Below are positions 19,621-28,138 of a stretch of DNA of 64,000 nucleotides, piece by piece. The notes below the pieces were generated by a model. The model was not told where the DNA came from and searched no databases. It was given only the letters and a program-made list of their open reading frames with translations. A program made the translations under genes and the position numbers. The number at the start of each line of letters is the position of its first letter. Position 1 is the first letter of the stretch. The stretch comes from Saccharibacillus endophyticus (GTDB taxonomy: Bacteria > Bacillota > Bacilli > Paenibacillales > Paenibacillaceae). The DNA is taken from the NCBI RefSeq assembly GCF_013185185.1, contig NZ_JAAZWE010000004.1, positions 342,232 through 406,231 on the forward strand, given 5' to 3'.

Positions 19621-19661
19621 TAAAAATAAAAATCCATTCTCCCAAAAAAAGAGAATGGATT
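19621..19661 (-). terminator. Terminator of the sortase gene
   Basis: Perfect 11-bp stem AATCCATTCTC/GAGAATGGATT with an A/T-rich tail on the minus strand, 36 bases after the sortase stop. Confidence 0.85.
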
Positions 19662-19697
19662 CAAAATTGACTTTTTTGCGATTATTTATGGAGCTTT

Positions 19698-20357
19698 CTA
19701 TCGGATCAAAACGGCATGCACGATCAGACGATGCGTCGGATTGATCAAAGGGTCGCATGTAATCAGCGTCAGCGCGGTTCGTCCCTCCGTCGGATTAAGG
19801 ACCCAGACGTCCGTCGGTTCCACGACATGAATCTTATCCACCTTGTACAGATAGGTGATTCCGCCTTGATCGATTTCGATTTTGTCGCCGATTTCCGCTT
19901 CGTTCAGGCGGTTGAACAATCGCCCGGTTTTATGCGCGCGGTGAGCGGCTACAGCCATATTTCCGTCTTCGATGCCCGCAAGCTGCGTACCCGTGACATG
20001 CACGGCCGCGCTTTTCATGTTTTCTTTCGTAGCGCCTTCGACGATCGGAAGTTTAATACCGAGCTTTTCGTATCGGATGATCCCCAATACCTCTCCGTCT
20101 TGTAACGCGTTCGTATCGGGCGAAGGACTTTCTTCGACTTCTCCTTCGTCGCCTTCATCGAGCAAATTCGAAATTTTCTCGTAATCGGGCACGGCGGATT
20201 CGCTCGACACTGCGGTAAGATCCAATGGTTTTCGGCTTTCGACTTCGGCTTCTTGCAACAGCTTTGACTGGGCACGATCATCCAGCCAGTTATTCACCGA
20301 AGGATAAAGGATGATGCAGAGTCCCAAAATCATAATGATATATGACCACTTTTTCAT
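19698..20357 (-). CDS. Sortase, class D-like
   Basis: 219 residues. An N-terminal membrane anchor (about 6-20) precedes a short linker and the sortase barrel (about 85-219). The active-site residues are visible: His in AAHRAHKTGRLF, Cys in LTLITCDPL, and Arg in THRLIVHA. Sortases cut a sorting signal such as LPxTG and join the protein to the wall; no such substrate is encoded in the window. The ATG has AGGAGG upstream. The 400-base leader contains two full riboswitch-terminator units, so the enzyme should be made only under a given second-messenger state. The class D call rests on size and layout. Confidence 0.9.
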   Translation of the reverse strand: MKKWSYIIMILGLCIILYPSVNNWLDDRAQSKLLQEAEVESRKPLDLTAVSSESAVPDYEKISNLLDEGDEGEVEESPSPDTNALQDGEVLGIIRYEKLGIKLPIVEGATKENMKSAAVHVTGTQLAGIEDGNMAVAAHRAHKTGRLFNRLNEAEIGDKIEIDQGGITYLYKVDKIHVVEPTDVWVLNPTEGRTALTLITCDPLINPTHRLIVHAVLIR

Positions 20358-20449
20358 GATTGTCCCTCCTTGAGCCGCCTTACTTCCTTATAACCTCAAA
20401 AGTATGCCATAAAGCGAAAGCCGTATTCAAGCTCGAACTCCGCCAGACA

Positions 20450-20575
20450 CAAAAATACCGCCACGAATGATCCAGCCATTCGTGGCGGTCGGACGATCTT
20501 AACGAGCGGGCGCTCGCCGTAGATTCCTGACTTTGCGTCCCAGCCTTTCGACTGGTTTGCGTTTCTCGGAGGGAA
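20450..20575 (-). promoter_or_regulatory. GEMM-type riboswitch D with terminator
   Basis: Minus strand: GCAAACCAGTC, a P2 hairpin, GGGACGCAAAGTC, then a P3 helix in which GTC, GGA and TC pair with GA, TCC and GAC. Next comes a terminator, 13-bp stem ACCGCCACGAATG (20489-20477 with 20469-20457), and ATTTTTG. The 5' arm of the terminator begins within the last bases of the aptamer, so ligand binding should prevent termination (an ON switch). The 3' part of the aptamer differs from copies A to C. Confidence 0.82.
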
Positions 20576-20635
20576 GTGCGATGACGCGGGGGAGTTGTGA
20601 CGCAGAACCGGTGCTCGGGACTCCTGAACTACAAA

Positions 20636-20745
20636 CAACAAAAAGACCGCCATCGTTATCGAGGCGGTCGGACGATCATGGCGAACGTGTCGCTGTAGAT
20701 TCCTGACTTTGCGTCCCGGACTTTCGACCGGTTTGCGTTTCACTA
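20636..20745 (-). promoter_or_regulatory. GEMM-type riboswitch E with terminator
   Basis: The first unit of the sortase leader. GCAAACCGGTC, GGGACGCAAAGTC and the same P3 pairs as in unit D are present, followed by GATCGTCCGACCGCC shared word for word with D. The terminator stem is GACCGCC/GGCGGTC (20669-20663 with 20651-20645), then TTTTTGTTG. GACCGCC is shared by aptamer end and terminator, again predicting an ON switch. D and E are a duplication that includes the expression platform. Confidence 0.82.
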
Positions 20746-20771
20746 ATTAAGTCGGTTATTTGGTTAAGGCG

Positions 20772-20801
20772 AGTATAACGGAATTGTCGATTTTGTGTCA
20801 A
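20772..20801 (-). promoter_or_regulatory. Sigma-A promoter of the sortase leader
   Basis: Minus strand TTGACA (20801-20796), an 18-base spacer and TATACT (20777-20772). The start site would lie near 20765, about 20 bases before riboswitch E. Confidence 0.75.
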
Positions 20802-20823
20802 TATCTTTTTTCGAGAAAATCGA

Positions 20824-20863
20824 AAAGCCCAAAAACCTTGAAATAAAGGGGTTTTTGAGCTTT
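20824..20863 (-). terminator. Terminator of proS
   Basis: Stem AAAGCTCAAAAACC pairs with GGTTTTTGGGCTTT around a loop of about 12 bases and is followed by T-rich sequence on the minus strand, 33 bases after the stop. Confidence 0.8.
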
Positions 20864-20895
20864 TCTGTCTTGAAGGATTTTGTCGAATGCCGCGA

Positions 20896-22596
20896 CTACA
20901 ATTGACTGCAAATTCGCTCGTAAGCTTCTTCTATGCTAAGCGTTACTTTATCGGCATCGGTGCGGCGCTTAAACTCCACGCGTCCTTCAGCCGCTTCCCG
21001 GCCCACTACTACGCGGAACGAAAGTCCCAACAAATCCGCATCTTTGAACTTCACGCCAGCGCGCTCATCGCGATCGTCGAGCAGCGCTTCGACTCCCGCC
21101 GAACGGAAACGATCGTACAACTCAAGCGCAAGTTTTCGTTGATCTTCGTCCTTGATCGAAGCCGGAATGATGTGCACGGCAGCCGGAGACAATTCTTTCG
21201 GCCATCTAATCCCGTTCTCGTCATAATTCTGTTCAACCACGGCAGACAAAATACGCGAAATCCCGATGCCGTAGCATCCCATGATCGCAGGTTGTCTGCG
21301 GCCCGATTCGTCCAGGTACTCCGCACCCAGCTTCTCGCTGTATTTCGTACCCAGCTTGAATACATGCCCCACTTCGATCCCCCGATAAAACTTCAGCGGT
21401 CCGCTGCCGTCCGGGCTCAGATCGCCTTCGGCCGCATTGCGGAAGTCGCCGACCAAATCCGCGGTAAAGTCGCGGTCCGGTTGTACGTTTTCCGCATGAT
21501 AATCCGTTTCGTTCGCACCCGCGACTCCCGATGCCATGGCCTGAACTTCACGATCCACAAGCAACTTCACACCTGACAAGCCCACTGGCCCGGCAAATCC
21601 GACAGCCGCTCCCGTCAGACGCTCAACCTCGGCTCCTTCCGCCAATTCGATCCGTTCGCCGCCAAGGGCGTTCAGCACCTTCGTCTCGTTGACCTCGCGA
21701 TCTCCGCGCACGACTACCGCGATCGGCAGATCGTCTACCCGGTACAGCAGCGTTTTGAAAAAGGCAGACGCTTCCGCATCGAAATGGGCACATAATTGGT
21801 CGATCGTATGCGCATTCGGCGTATGGACGCGATTCATTGGCGGAACTTCCGTTCCCGAAGCGGCAGGTTCTTCCCAGAACATCTCGGCTTTTTCCAGGTT
21901 GGCCGCATAATCGCCGTTTTCGCTGACGACGATCGTGTCTTCTCCGATATCGGCCAAAGCCATGAACTCGTGCGTCTCGCCTTCGCCGCCGATCGCCCCG
22001 GCGTCCGCCTGGACCGCACGGAAATTCAAGCCGACACGGGTGAAAATGCGGGAATACGCCGCGTACATCGCGCGGTATGTGACATCCAGCTCTTCCCAAC
22101 TCCGGTCAAACGAATACGCGTCCTTCATCAGGAACTCCCGTCCGCGCAGCAGACCGAAGCGAGGGCGACGCTCGTCGCGATATTTCGTCTGAATCTGATA
22201 CAACGTCATCGGAAGTTGGCGATACGAACTCACTTCGCCCGCGACCAACGTCGTAATGACTTCTTCATGCGTCGGTCCGAGCGCGAATTCGCGGTCGTGG
22301 CGGTCTTTTAATCGAATTAGCTCAGGTCCGTACACGTCATACCGTCCCGATTCGCGCCACAGCTCGGCAGGCTGCATCGCCGGAAGCAGCAGTTCCTGAG
22401 CGCCTGCGCGATCCATTTCCTCCCGCACGATCTCCTGCACCTTTTTCAATACCCGGAAACCCAGCGGCAAATACGTATACACGCCGGAAGCAAGCTGACG
22501 GATCAACCCCGCGCGCAGCATCAGCTTGTGGCTGACCGCTTCGGCATCCGCAGGCGCTTCCCGAAGCGTAGGAATAAGCAATTGACTTTGTTTCAT
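20896..22596 (-). CDS. proS: Prolyl-tRNA synthetase
   Basis: 566 residues from the ATG at 22596, chosen for the AAGGAGAGA ribosome site and the usual opening [13 protein letters not shown]; the in-frame ATG at 22656 lies in the leader. It charges tRNA-Pro in the cytoplasm. Class II motifs are clear: motif 2 as [28 protein letters not shown] sequence near 145, and motif 3 [11 protein letters not shown] near 440. The insertion domain that edits Ala-tRNA-Pro lies between them (about 225-390), and the C-terminal anticodon-binding domain follows. The length fits the bacterial long form. It is controlled by a T-box in its leader. Confidence 0.97.
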   Translation of the reverse strand: MKQSQLLIPTLREAPADAEAVSHKLMLRAGLIRQLASGVYTYLPLGFRVLKKVQEIVREEMDRAGAQELLLPAMQPAELWRESGRYDVYGPELIRLKDRHDREFALGPTHEEVITTLVAGEVSSYRQLPMTLYQIQTKYRDERRPRFGLLRGREFLMKDAYSFDRSWEELDVTYRAMYAAYSRIFTRVGLNFRAVQADAGAIGGEGETHEFMALADIGEDTIVVSENGDYAANLEKAEMFWEEPAASGTEVPPMNRVHTPNAHTIDQLCAHFDAEASAFFKTLLYRVDDLPIAVVVRGDREVNETKVLNALGGERIELAEGAEVERLTGAAVGFAGPVGLSGVKLLVDREVQAMASGVAGANETDYHAENVQPDRDFTADLVGDFRNAAEGDLSPDGSGPLKFYRGIEVGHVFKLGTKYSEKLGAEYLDESGRRQPAIMGCYGIGISRILSAVVEQNYDENGIRWPKELSPAAVHIIPASIKDEDQRKLALELYDRFRSAGVEALLDDRDERAGVKFKDADLLGLSFRVVVGREAAEGRVEFKRRTDADKVTLSIEEAYERICSQL

Positions 22597-22636
22597 CACA
22601 ATCTCTCCTTCAAAATAAATAATAAAAGGCGGTACG

Positions 22637-22985
22637 CGCAAAAAAGACGCATTCATCAGGGACGAATGCGTCTTCGCGGTACCACCCTAGTTCCCTTTTC
22701 ACTGCACAGTGATTTAGACCGCGCAGGCAAAAAGGCTCGAAGTCCGTTAACGGCGGACATCCGGTGACGCAGATTACGCCACAGCTCGCGGGGGAGGACC
22801 TTCGCGGTTTTGCCGGGAATTCTCGCAGCTCCGATACGTTGGCGATGTTCGAAAACGCACCCGGAATTCCTCTCTGTCGGCAGTGCATGCACCTTACGCC
22901 TTCAACGGCTTGGATGCCCGCGAGGCATGGCCCCGGTCGTTGCTGTTGTTCTCTTCGATTCATGAATCCGTGACACCGTTGTACC
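22637..22985 (-). promoter_or_regulatory. T-box leader of proS
   Basis: The conserved T-box AGGGTGGTACCGCG lies on the minus strand at 22688-22675, directly before a terminator with stem AAGACGCATTC/GAATGCGTCTT (22674-22644) and TTTTTTGC. The roughly 290 bases upstream are GC-rich and can hold Stem I with its specifier; I did not assign the specifier codon but it should be a proline codon. Uncharged tRNA-Pro is expected to prevent termination. Confidence 0.93.
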
Positions 22986-23034
22986 ACCGAAATCCGGGTT
23001 TCGTCAAGCGAATTCGATCATAAATCGCATCCGG

Positions 23035-24606
23035 TCACTCCCCCGGTTCCACTACAGTCCCCGGAATCGCGACCTCTTCGCTTCCCGCAGCCGGAGGTTG
23101 AACCTCGCCTTGCACTTCAGGCTGCGTCGGGATCTCGAGCGGCGGCTCCTGTACAGGCGGTTCCACCGGCTCTGCAGGTACGGTCGGAATCGTCGGAACT
23201 TCAGGCTTCGGCGTTATGCGGACCGGGCTTTTGACCGATACGGCTCCGGTGTCTTTGTACACGGTCAACACGGCTCCCGTTGCTTGGCTGATCAAACGCA
23301 CGGGCACGTAAACGACGCCTTCATACAACCTCGGCGCGGCGGTCAACGTCACGTTTTTCCCGTTGATCTCCGCTTCCTTTTTGCCCAGCGTAAAGCGGAT
23401 CGTGCCGTAATCGCCGGTTGCCGTTACCGACTTGGCCGCGCCTTCCCACTTCAATTTGTAACCGAACGACGCGAGCAGCGGCTTGTACGACACATAGGTG
23501 GCTCCATCTTCGTTGAACGCCGCCAGATCGTCCTCGATCCGTTTGCCGTCGAGGAAGACGGATACCGGATTGACCGTCGTTTTGTTTTTCTCCGCCCATA
23601 AGGCATAGCCTTCCTGCGCGATCCACAGGCCGATCTTTTTGTTTCGCCGCCATTCTTCTCCGAACGCCGACAGCGGAAGATGCGTCTCGCCTGTTTTCAC
23701 CCCGATTTCCGGCGTAAAAGCAGGGCGTCCCAGCTTCTGAATGAACCAGTCCGTATAACCGCCGCCCCCGTTGGAGTTGTAGCTCGGGCTCACCTGGCTG
23801 TATCCGGTAAAAGCCGTGAAAATATTCGCCAGACGCTTATCGCGCGCGACATTGGCGGCAGGCGTGCGGAAATTCCAATACAAAATCCGGCCCGCCGAAT
23901 GATAAGACACCGCAATCTCCGGGTCGATCTCGTACGTGAAAGCGATCATCGCTTTATTTTCCCGCGCGGTCATCGGAGCCGTTCCCTTATGCCCCATCCA
24001 GTGCGGATAATAGTAATTGTTCACCAACTCTTCCCAATTCGCGTCGTACTGCCGATTCGGATCAACCCCCTGCGCGTTGGCTTTCCAGCGCTTGAAGTTC
24101 CGGCTTCCGTCGTTCATCGCGATCAACGCTTTGTGCACGCTGCCCGGGAACGACTGAAGTCCGGTCTGCTGAAGCGTGACGCCGTCCGGGTTGACCATCG
24201 GAACGAACCAAATCTTCGTTTTGCCCAAAATGTCCCGCACGTCATAGCCCTCGAACTTACGATTCTCGGCGTATGCGGCCGCGTACTGCTCGATCATCTG
24301 CATGTTCAGCGTCGTGGTCAACCATTCGCGAGCATGGTGCGAACCGTTGAAAAACACCGTCGCGCTTCCCGTACCCAGGCCGACCGCCCAGATATCCCGT
24401 CCATACAGCGTTTTTCCGATCGATTTGTATTCGATGATGTCCGGGTATTTTGCCGCCAACTCCCGAATATCCCGCGTAAGCACCCCGTATGTATACGTGA
24501 CTGACGGGTCCACGATATTCGCTCCCGCCGCTTGCGAACGCCCCGCCGGCGCCAACGTCAGCACCAACAGAATGAACGCCATAAGCGTTACCCCCAACTT
24601 TTGCAT
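23035..24606 (-). CDS. Secreted M14 metallocarboxypeptidase with copper-amine-oxidase-N-like domain
   Basis: 523 residues from the ATG at 24606, preceded by GGGGG; the open frame upstream adds a basic tail with no signal peptide. A signal peptide ends near residue 26. The M14 domain (about 35-335) has the zinc ligands in HHAREW and the third His in SYHSAG, the VNPDGV loop, and the catalytic Glu in FTPEIGV. A copper amine oxidase N-like domain (about 350-455), common as a wall-contact module in Paenibacillus, follows, then a Pro/Glu-rich tail. Likely a peptidoglycan or peptide carboxypeptidase outside the membrane. It is divergent from the PadR gene. Confidence 0.92.
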   Translation of the reverse strand: MQKLGVTLMAFILLVLTLAPAGRSQAAGANIVDPSVTYTYGVLTRDIRELAAKYPDIIEYKSIGKTLYGRDIWAVGLGTGSATVFFNGSHHAREWLTTTLNMQMIEQYAAAYAENRKFEGYDVRDILGKTKIWFVPMVNPDGVTLQQTGLQSFPGSVHKALIAMNDGSRNFKRWKANAQGVDPNRQYDANWEELVNNYYYPHWMGHKGTAPMTARENKAMIAFTYEIDPEIAVSYHSAGRILYWNFRTPAANVARDKRLANIFTAFTGYSQVSPSYNSNGGGGYTDWFIQKLGRPAFTPEIGVKTGETHLPLSAFGEEWRRNKKIGLWIAQEGYALWAEKNKTTVNPVSVFLDGKRIEDDLAAFNEDGATYVSYKPLLASFGYKLKWEGAAKSVTATGDYGTIRFTLGKKEAEINGKNVTLTAAPRLYEGVVYVPVRLISQATGAVLTVYKDTGAVSVKSPVRITPKPEVPTIPTVPAEPVEPPVQEPPLEIPTQPEVQGEVQPPAAGSEEVAIPGTVVEPGE

Positions 24607-24707
24607 AACAACCCCCTGTACCTTTATCAATTTCGTCGTCTTCCGCCTTTTAGCATTCGTGCATCCGCCTCTGAATTCCTGCCGATTGCCTCTTTTTCCA
24701 ATTAATC

Positions 24708-24754
24708 TTGACAAAGGCATAAACCTAGTAATACGATACATAGTAATTCTAGGT
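24708..24754 (+). promoter_or_regulatory. Promoter and dyad operator of the padR operon
   Basis: TTGACA (24708-24713), an 18-base spacer and TACGAT (24732-24737) precede the PadR gene. The imperfect dyad ACCTAG (24723-24728) and CTAGGT (24749-24754) spans the -10 and start region, with TAGTAAT-type repeats inside, a likely site for autorepression by PadR. Confidence 0.6.
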
Positions 24755-24774
24755 ATTAAAAAGGAGGCACCCCC

Positions 24775-25107
24775 GTGAAAGTCAGCAAGGAACTGCTCAA
24801 AGGATCGACCGGAGCGCTCGTGTTGACGGTCTTGGCAGGCAAAAGCATGTACGGCTATGAGCTAATCAAAGAACTGGACAGCCGCTCGGGCGGCGTATTT
24901 TCACTCAAGGAAGGCACGTTGTATCCGATTTTGCACGCCATGGAGGCCGAGAGCTGGGTGAAGTCGCATTGGGAAGACGGAAGCGGTCGCAAGCGCAAAT
25001 ATTATACGGTGACCGATGCGGGGCTGAAGCAACTTAAGCACAAAACCGAGGAGTGGCGAACATTCAGCGGCGCGGTAAACGCGGTGCTCGGGGAGGGCGG
25101 AGCATGA
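24775..25107 (+). CDS. PadR-family transcriptional regulator
   Basis: 110 residues from a GTG with AAGGAGG upstream. The winged-helix core is complete: ELLKGSTGALVLTVL, then SMYGYELIKEL, then GTLYPILHAMEAESWV and KRKYYTVTDAG. PadR proteins of this small type repress neighbouring membrane-protein genes and release DNA on binding a drug or other ligand. The stop codon overlaps the start of the next gene (ATGA), so both form one unit, and the dyad in the promoter fits autorepression. What it senses is not visible. Confidence 0.95.
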   Translation: MKVSKELLKGSTGALVLTVLAGKSMYGYELIKELDSRSGGVFSLKEGTLYPILHAMEAESWVKSHWEDGSGRKRKYYTVTDAGLKQLKHKTEEWRTFSGAVNAVLGEGGA

Positions 25108-26612
25108 GCGGAACCAACGGGATACATCCTGAAAAAGAAACGACGGAACAACTGGCGCATCTTCGCCGTCTGGAGACCGAGAAAGCGGAAGCGCTGATCG
25201 AAGAATATCTGGACCGGGTCTGTGCGCGTATCCGGGCAAGGGAACTGCATCCTGAATTGCGGGAAGAAATACGCGGGCATATCGACGAATTGTTGGCGGA
25301 AAAAGAAGACGAAAAGGTTCCGCCGATCGAAGCCGCCATCTGGGCACTGAAGCAAATGGGCGATGCGGACGAGGTGGGGGGTACGCTGGGGCAGGTGCAT
25401 CGGCCGCAGTTCAACTGGAAGCTGCTGCTGCCTTTGACGGCGATGATCGGACTCGGGTTGTTGGCATTGTTCTCTTTGGGGAGTACGGGAAAAGGCAGCT
25501 ACCAATACTTCAATCCCGGCAGCCGGCAGCTTTTTTATTACGTCACGGGACTTGTCGCTTTGGTCGCCGGCCTGTTTTTCGACTACCGATTATTGAAAAA
25601 GTACGCGATCGCGTTGTACTCTGCTGCCGTCGTATTAACGGTTGTATTTTTCTCCTTCGACTCGCCAAGGGTAAACGGAACGCTGGGTTGGATAGGAATC
25701 GGACCTCTTTATTTCTACTGGACGCTTTGCATGTTTGTTCTGTTACTGCTCGCGCTTCCCGGCTTGTTCGAACGGCTTTCGCTCAAACACGAAAAATGGA
25801 CAAGTCTTCGCCAAATCGGAAGCATCGGCTTGATCGTTCTTCCCGTCATGTTGTATATCTATTTCGATCTGCTGGCGTGGCTGCTGCTGATCGGCTATCT
25901 AGCCGCGGCTTTGACGTTGTACGCGCGCTACGGCGGCTCCCGCGTTTATACATACGGGCTGCCTGCTTCGTTCGCTGCATGGATGGCTGTTTTGTATGTT
26001 CGCAACGAGTATTGGCAAGCGCGCATCCAATCCGTGTTCGCTCCGCATCTTCAAACGTCCAATAACAATTACCTGAACGATTCCATCGCTGCTGCCGTTC
26101 GGGAAGGCGGTTGGTTCGGACAAGGATTCGGTTCAAGCGGAAGTCGTATTATTTATGCTTACAGCGATGCGATTCTTCCCTACTTGACCTACAGCTTCGG
26201 ATGGATCGCCGCGGGCGTTCTGGTGGCTTGCACACTATGGCTGATCGCTCTTTTGCTGCATTCCACCCGGAAAATTACCGACCGATACGGACGTTCGCTC
26301 GCTATAGGCCTGTCCGTTTTGCTGGCGTGCCAATGGATTTACGGAATCGGCGCTTCATTCAATTTGCTGCCTTTTACCGCATTGACGATGCCGTTCATCG
26401 GCTACGGAGGCAGCTCGACCGTCATTCACTGCGCCGTCTTGGGTCTGATTATGGGGATTTACCGACGCAAAGACATGATTTCGACCCGCGGGAAACAAGC
26501 GCAAAAATCCGACGGCGATCGGTTGATCTTCAGCATCGGCGGCTTCGAGTTATATGATAATCGCGAAAGACGGCCGGATTGGGTTCGTAAGTCCACTGGG
26601 CGCTATCCTTGA
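25104..26612 (+). CDS. FtsW/RodA/SpoVE-family protein with N-terminal HAAS-like domain
   Basis: 502 residues from the ATG that overlaps the PadR stop; the longer frame from 25053 is out of place. The first 95 residues form a soluble helical domain of the HAAS/permease-prefix type (RELHPELREEIRGHIDELL and AIWALKQMGDADEV). About ten membrane helices follow, and near the C-terminus the hallmark PFIGYGGSST of the SEDS glycosyltransferase family appears. SEDS proteins polymerise peptidoglycan with a partner PBP. The HAAS domain usually joins membrane proteins controlled by PadR, which fits the operon. It is probably an accessory cell-wall polymerase made on demand, not the housekeeping FtsW or RodA. 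Confidence 0.85.
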   Translation: MSGTNGIHPEKETTEQLAHLRRLETEKAEALIEEYLDRVCARIRARELHPELREEIRGHIDELLAEKEDEKVPPIEAAIWALKQMGDADEVGGTLGQVHRPQFNWKLLLPLTAMIGLGLLALFSLGSTGKGSYQYFNPGSRQLFYYVTGLVALVAGLFFDYRLLKKYAIALYSAAVVLTVVFFSFDSPRVNGTLGWIGIGPLYFYWTLCMFVLLLLALPGLFERLSLKHEKWTSLRQIGSIGLIVLPVMLYIYFDLLAWLLLIGYLAAALTLYARYGGSRVYTYGLPASFAAWMAVLYVRNEYWQARIQSVFAPHLQTSNNNYLNDSIAAAVREGGWFGQGFGSSGSRIIYAYSDAILPYLTYSFGWIAAGVLVACTLWLIALLLHSTRKITDRYGRSLAIGLSVLLACQWIYGIGASFNLLPFTALTMPFIGYGGSSTVIHCAVLGLIMGIYRRKDMISTRGKQAQKSDGDRLIFSIGGFELYDNRERRPDWVRKSTGRYP

Positions 26613-26638
26613 CACCTCCACCGGCTGCGTGCTAAGTT
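26609..26638 (+). promoter_or_regulatory. Promoter of the phosphotransferase leader
   Basis: TTGACA (26609-26614) overlaps the stop of the previous gene, with an 18-base spacer and TAAGTT (26633-26638). It would start the leader RNA about 30 bases before the leader peptide. Confidence 0.55.
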
Positions 26639-26675
26639 AAATTCATCCAAAACAAGAAGGGAGTGAGTAAGCCTT

Positions 26676-26723
26676 ATGAACACGCAATTTCATCGCTTCT
26701 CGCTCCCTTACGGCATAATTTGA
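26676..26723 (+). CDS. Leader peptide, 15 residues
   Basis: Reads MNTQFHRFSLPYGII and stops at TGA. AAGGGAGTGAG provides a strong ribosome site 8 to 12 bases upstream. It lies 36 bases before a terminator hairpin and its codons 9-11 contain GCTCCC, which can pair with GGGAGC in the terminator arm. This is the layout of ribosome-stalling attenuators in front of antibiotic-resistance genes. Coding is inferred from the ribosome site and position alone. Confidence 0.55.
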   Translation: MNTQFHRFSLPYGII

Positions 26724-26756
26724 TCGGCGACAGGTTGACTGTTGTCTATTCATCGC

Positions 26757-26793
26757 GGGAGCTGGGACCCTTGAGGTTCCGGCTCTTCTTTTT
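26757..26793 (+). terminator. Attenuator hairpin 1
   Basis: An 11-bp stem with two G-T pairs, GAGCTGGGACC (26759-26769) with GGTTCCGGCTC (26775-26785), is followed by TTCTTTTT. The bases GGGAGC at 26757-26762 can instead pair with GCTCCC at 26702-26707 inside the leader ORF, an antiterminator. Confidence 0.75.
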
Positions 26794-26858
26794 GGACGCG
26801 CCTATTCGCAATCCGGCATAGGCAGCGTCGCGATCGATCTCTATCCGTCCATACGCAG

Positions 26859-26892
26859 ACCGCGGGAGCTTACGAGCTTTCGCGGTTTTTTG
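26859..26892 (+). terminator. Attenuator hairpin 2, just before the phosphotransferase gene
   Basis: ACCGCG and AGCT pair with AGCT and CGCGGT around a TACG loop, followed by TTTTTTGC. The arm again contains GGGAGC. It ends 17 bases before the annotated start, so it must be bypassed for the gene to be read. Confidence 0.75.
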
Positions 26893-26908
26893 CTATGCCG
26901 GGAAGCAG

Positions 26909-27976
26909 ATGCGCATGGAAATGCACGAATCCAACTCGAAAGGCAGTGCGTACCTACCTATGATGAAACTTAGTCGAATAAGCAAGATCAGAAATCTTAT
27001 CGATGAAAAAACATGGAAAGGCCCGATCGGCGAACAGTTTGCCCCATTGTGGAGACATGACTCGGGCAGCGTTTATTTTTGGAGGCTCAGTTCGAATGCG
27101 ATCTTCATCGCGAACGTGGACGGGAAACGGCATTTTCTTCGTCTTAATCTTGCCGAGGAACGCAGCTTGCCTGAAGTCGAAGCGGAAATCCGCATTTTGC
27201 TTGCGCTGAACGGAAGTTCGGTTCGAGCGGCTCAGCCCGTCCCTTCGCTGGCCGGACGATTGATCGAGACCGCCGAATGGCAAGGTGACTTATACCACGC
27301 CGTACTGTTCGAAGGAATGCCCGGCGAACACCCTGACGATGAGAATCTGACCGAAGCCCAATGCCTGCGCTGGGGAGAGGAACTGGGTCGCTTGCATAAG
27401 GAGCTTGCCGCCATGCCTTCTGCAACCGTTAACGGACGCGGCGATTGGAGCCTTGACCTCGCCAATATGCGGAAGCTTTTGTTCCGGGAATCTGCTGCGA
27501 TCCGGGGCGCACTGGATGCTGCGGCATCGGAAATGGAGCAGGTGTGCCGCATCCGACCCGCTGCGCTCATTCATTTTGACTTTGAGATGGACAATTTGCT
27601 CTGGCAGGACACGTCTGTCAGTATCATCGATTTTGACGATTGCCGGATTTATCCGCCGGGCGCAGATATCGAATACGCGATTCGCAGTCTTCGGAAATCA
27701 GACACGCTCGACGCCTCGCAGCAGATTCAGGCTTTCTTGGATGGCTACTCGGCAGCTTCTCCATTTCCGCTGCCTTCCAAGCAAGAACTTGCTCTCTTCC
27801 GGCAATGGCATCGCCTCTACCTGCTGGCCGCAAGCCACCGGGAGATGGATCTTCCGGCAGATAAACCGCGCGTGTCCTGGCAGTCCAGTCTGGAACTGAA
27901 ATTTGCAGAGTTGGCTCAGAAACTTCGATCGGAGATCGTTAATGACGCGGCAAGCGCAAATCACAAGACTTTCTAA
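26909..27976 (+). CDS. APH/choline-kinase-fold phosphotransferase
   Basis: 355 residues. The kinase-like fold of aminoglycoside and macrolide phosphotransferases is clear in the C-terminal half: the catalytic loop LIHFDFEMDNLLW (HxDxxxxN) near 220 and the metal-binding IIDFDDC near 240. It would phosphorylate a small hydroxylated compound in the cytoplasm using a nucleotide triphosphate. The substrate could be an antibiotic, homoserine, a sugar or a spore-coat precursor. The start is uncertain; ATGs at residues 1, 3, 5, 18 and 19 are possible and none has a strong ribosome site. The leader peptide and attenuators upstream favour an inducible resistance role. Confidence 0.8.
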   Translation: MRMEMHESNSKGSAYLPMMKLSRISKIRNLIDEKTWKGPIGEQFAPLWRHDSGSVYFWRLSSNAIFIANVDGKRHFLRLNLAEERSLPEVEAEIRILLALNGSSVRAAQPVPSLAGRLIETAEWQGDLYHAVLFEGMPGEHPDDENLTEAQCLRWGEELGRLHKELAAMPSATVNGRGDWSLDLANMRKLLFRESAAIRGALDAAASEMEQVCRIRPAALIHFDFEMDNLLWQDTSVSIIDFDDCRIYPPGADIEYAIRSLRKSDTLDASQQIQAFLDGYSAASPFPLPSKQELALFRQWHRLYLLAASHREMDLPADKPRVSWQSSLELKFAELAQKLRSEIVNDAASANHKTF

Positions 27977-28081
27977 TACCCGCTCAACTTTTGAACAAAA
28001 GATTACGTTCGGCTGAAACGTACACGCTTTAGGTGCGATTCGCACGTAAACCTCATATCGAACGCGGTCAAGGCATTCGCA

Positions 28082-28119
28082 CAAAAAAACTTCGGGTCCT
28101 CCAGGGAGGGCTCGAAGTC
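28082..28119 (-). terminator. Terminator of the repeat-protein gene
   Basis: Stem ACTTCG-G-CCTCC pairs with GGAGG-C-CGAAGT and is followed on the minus strand by seven T. Confidence 0.85.
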
Positions 28120-28138
28120 TTTTAAGATAAGTCGAATA

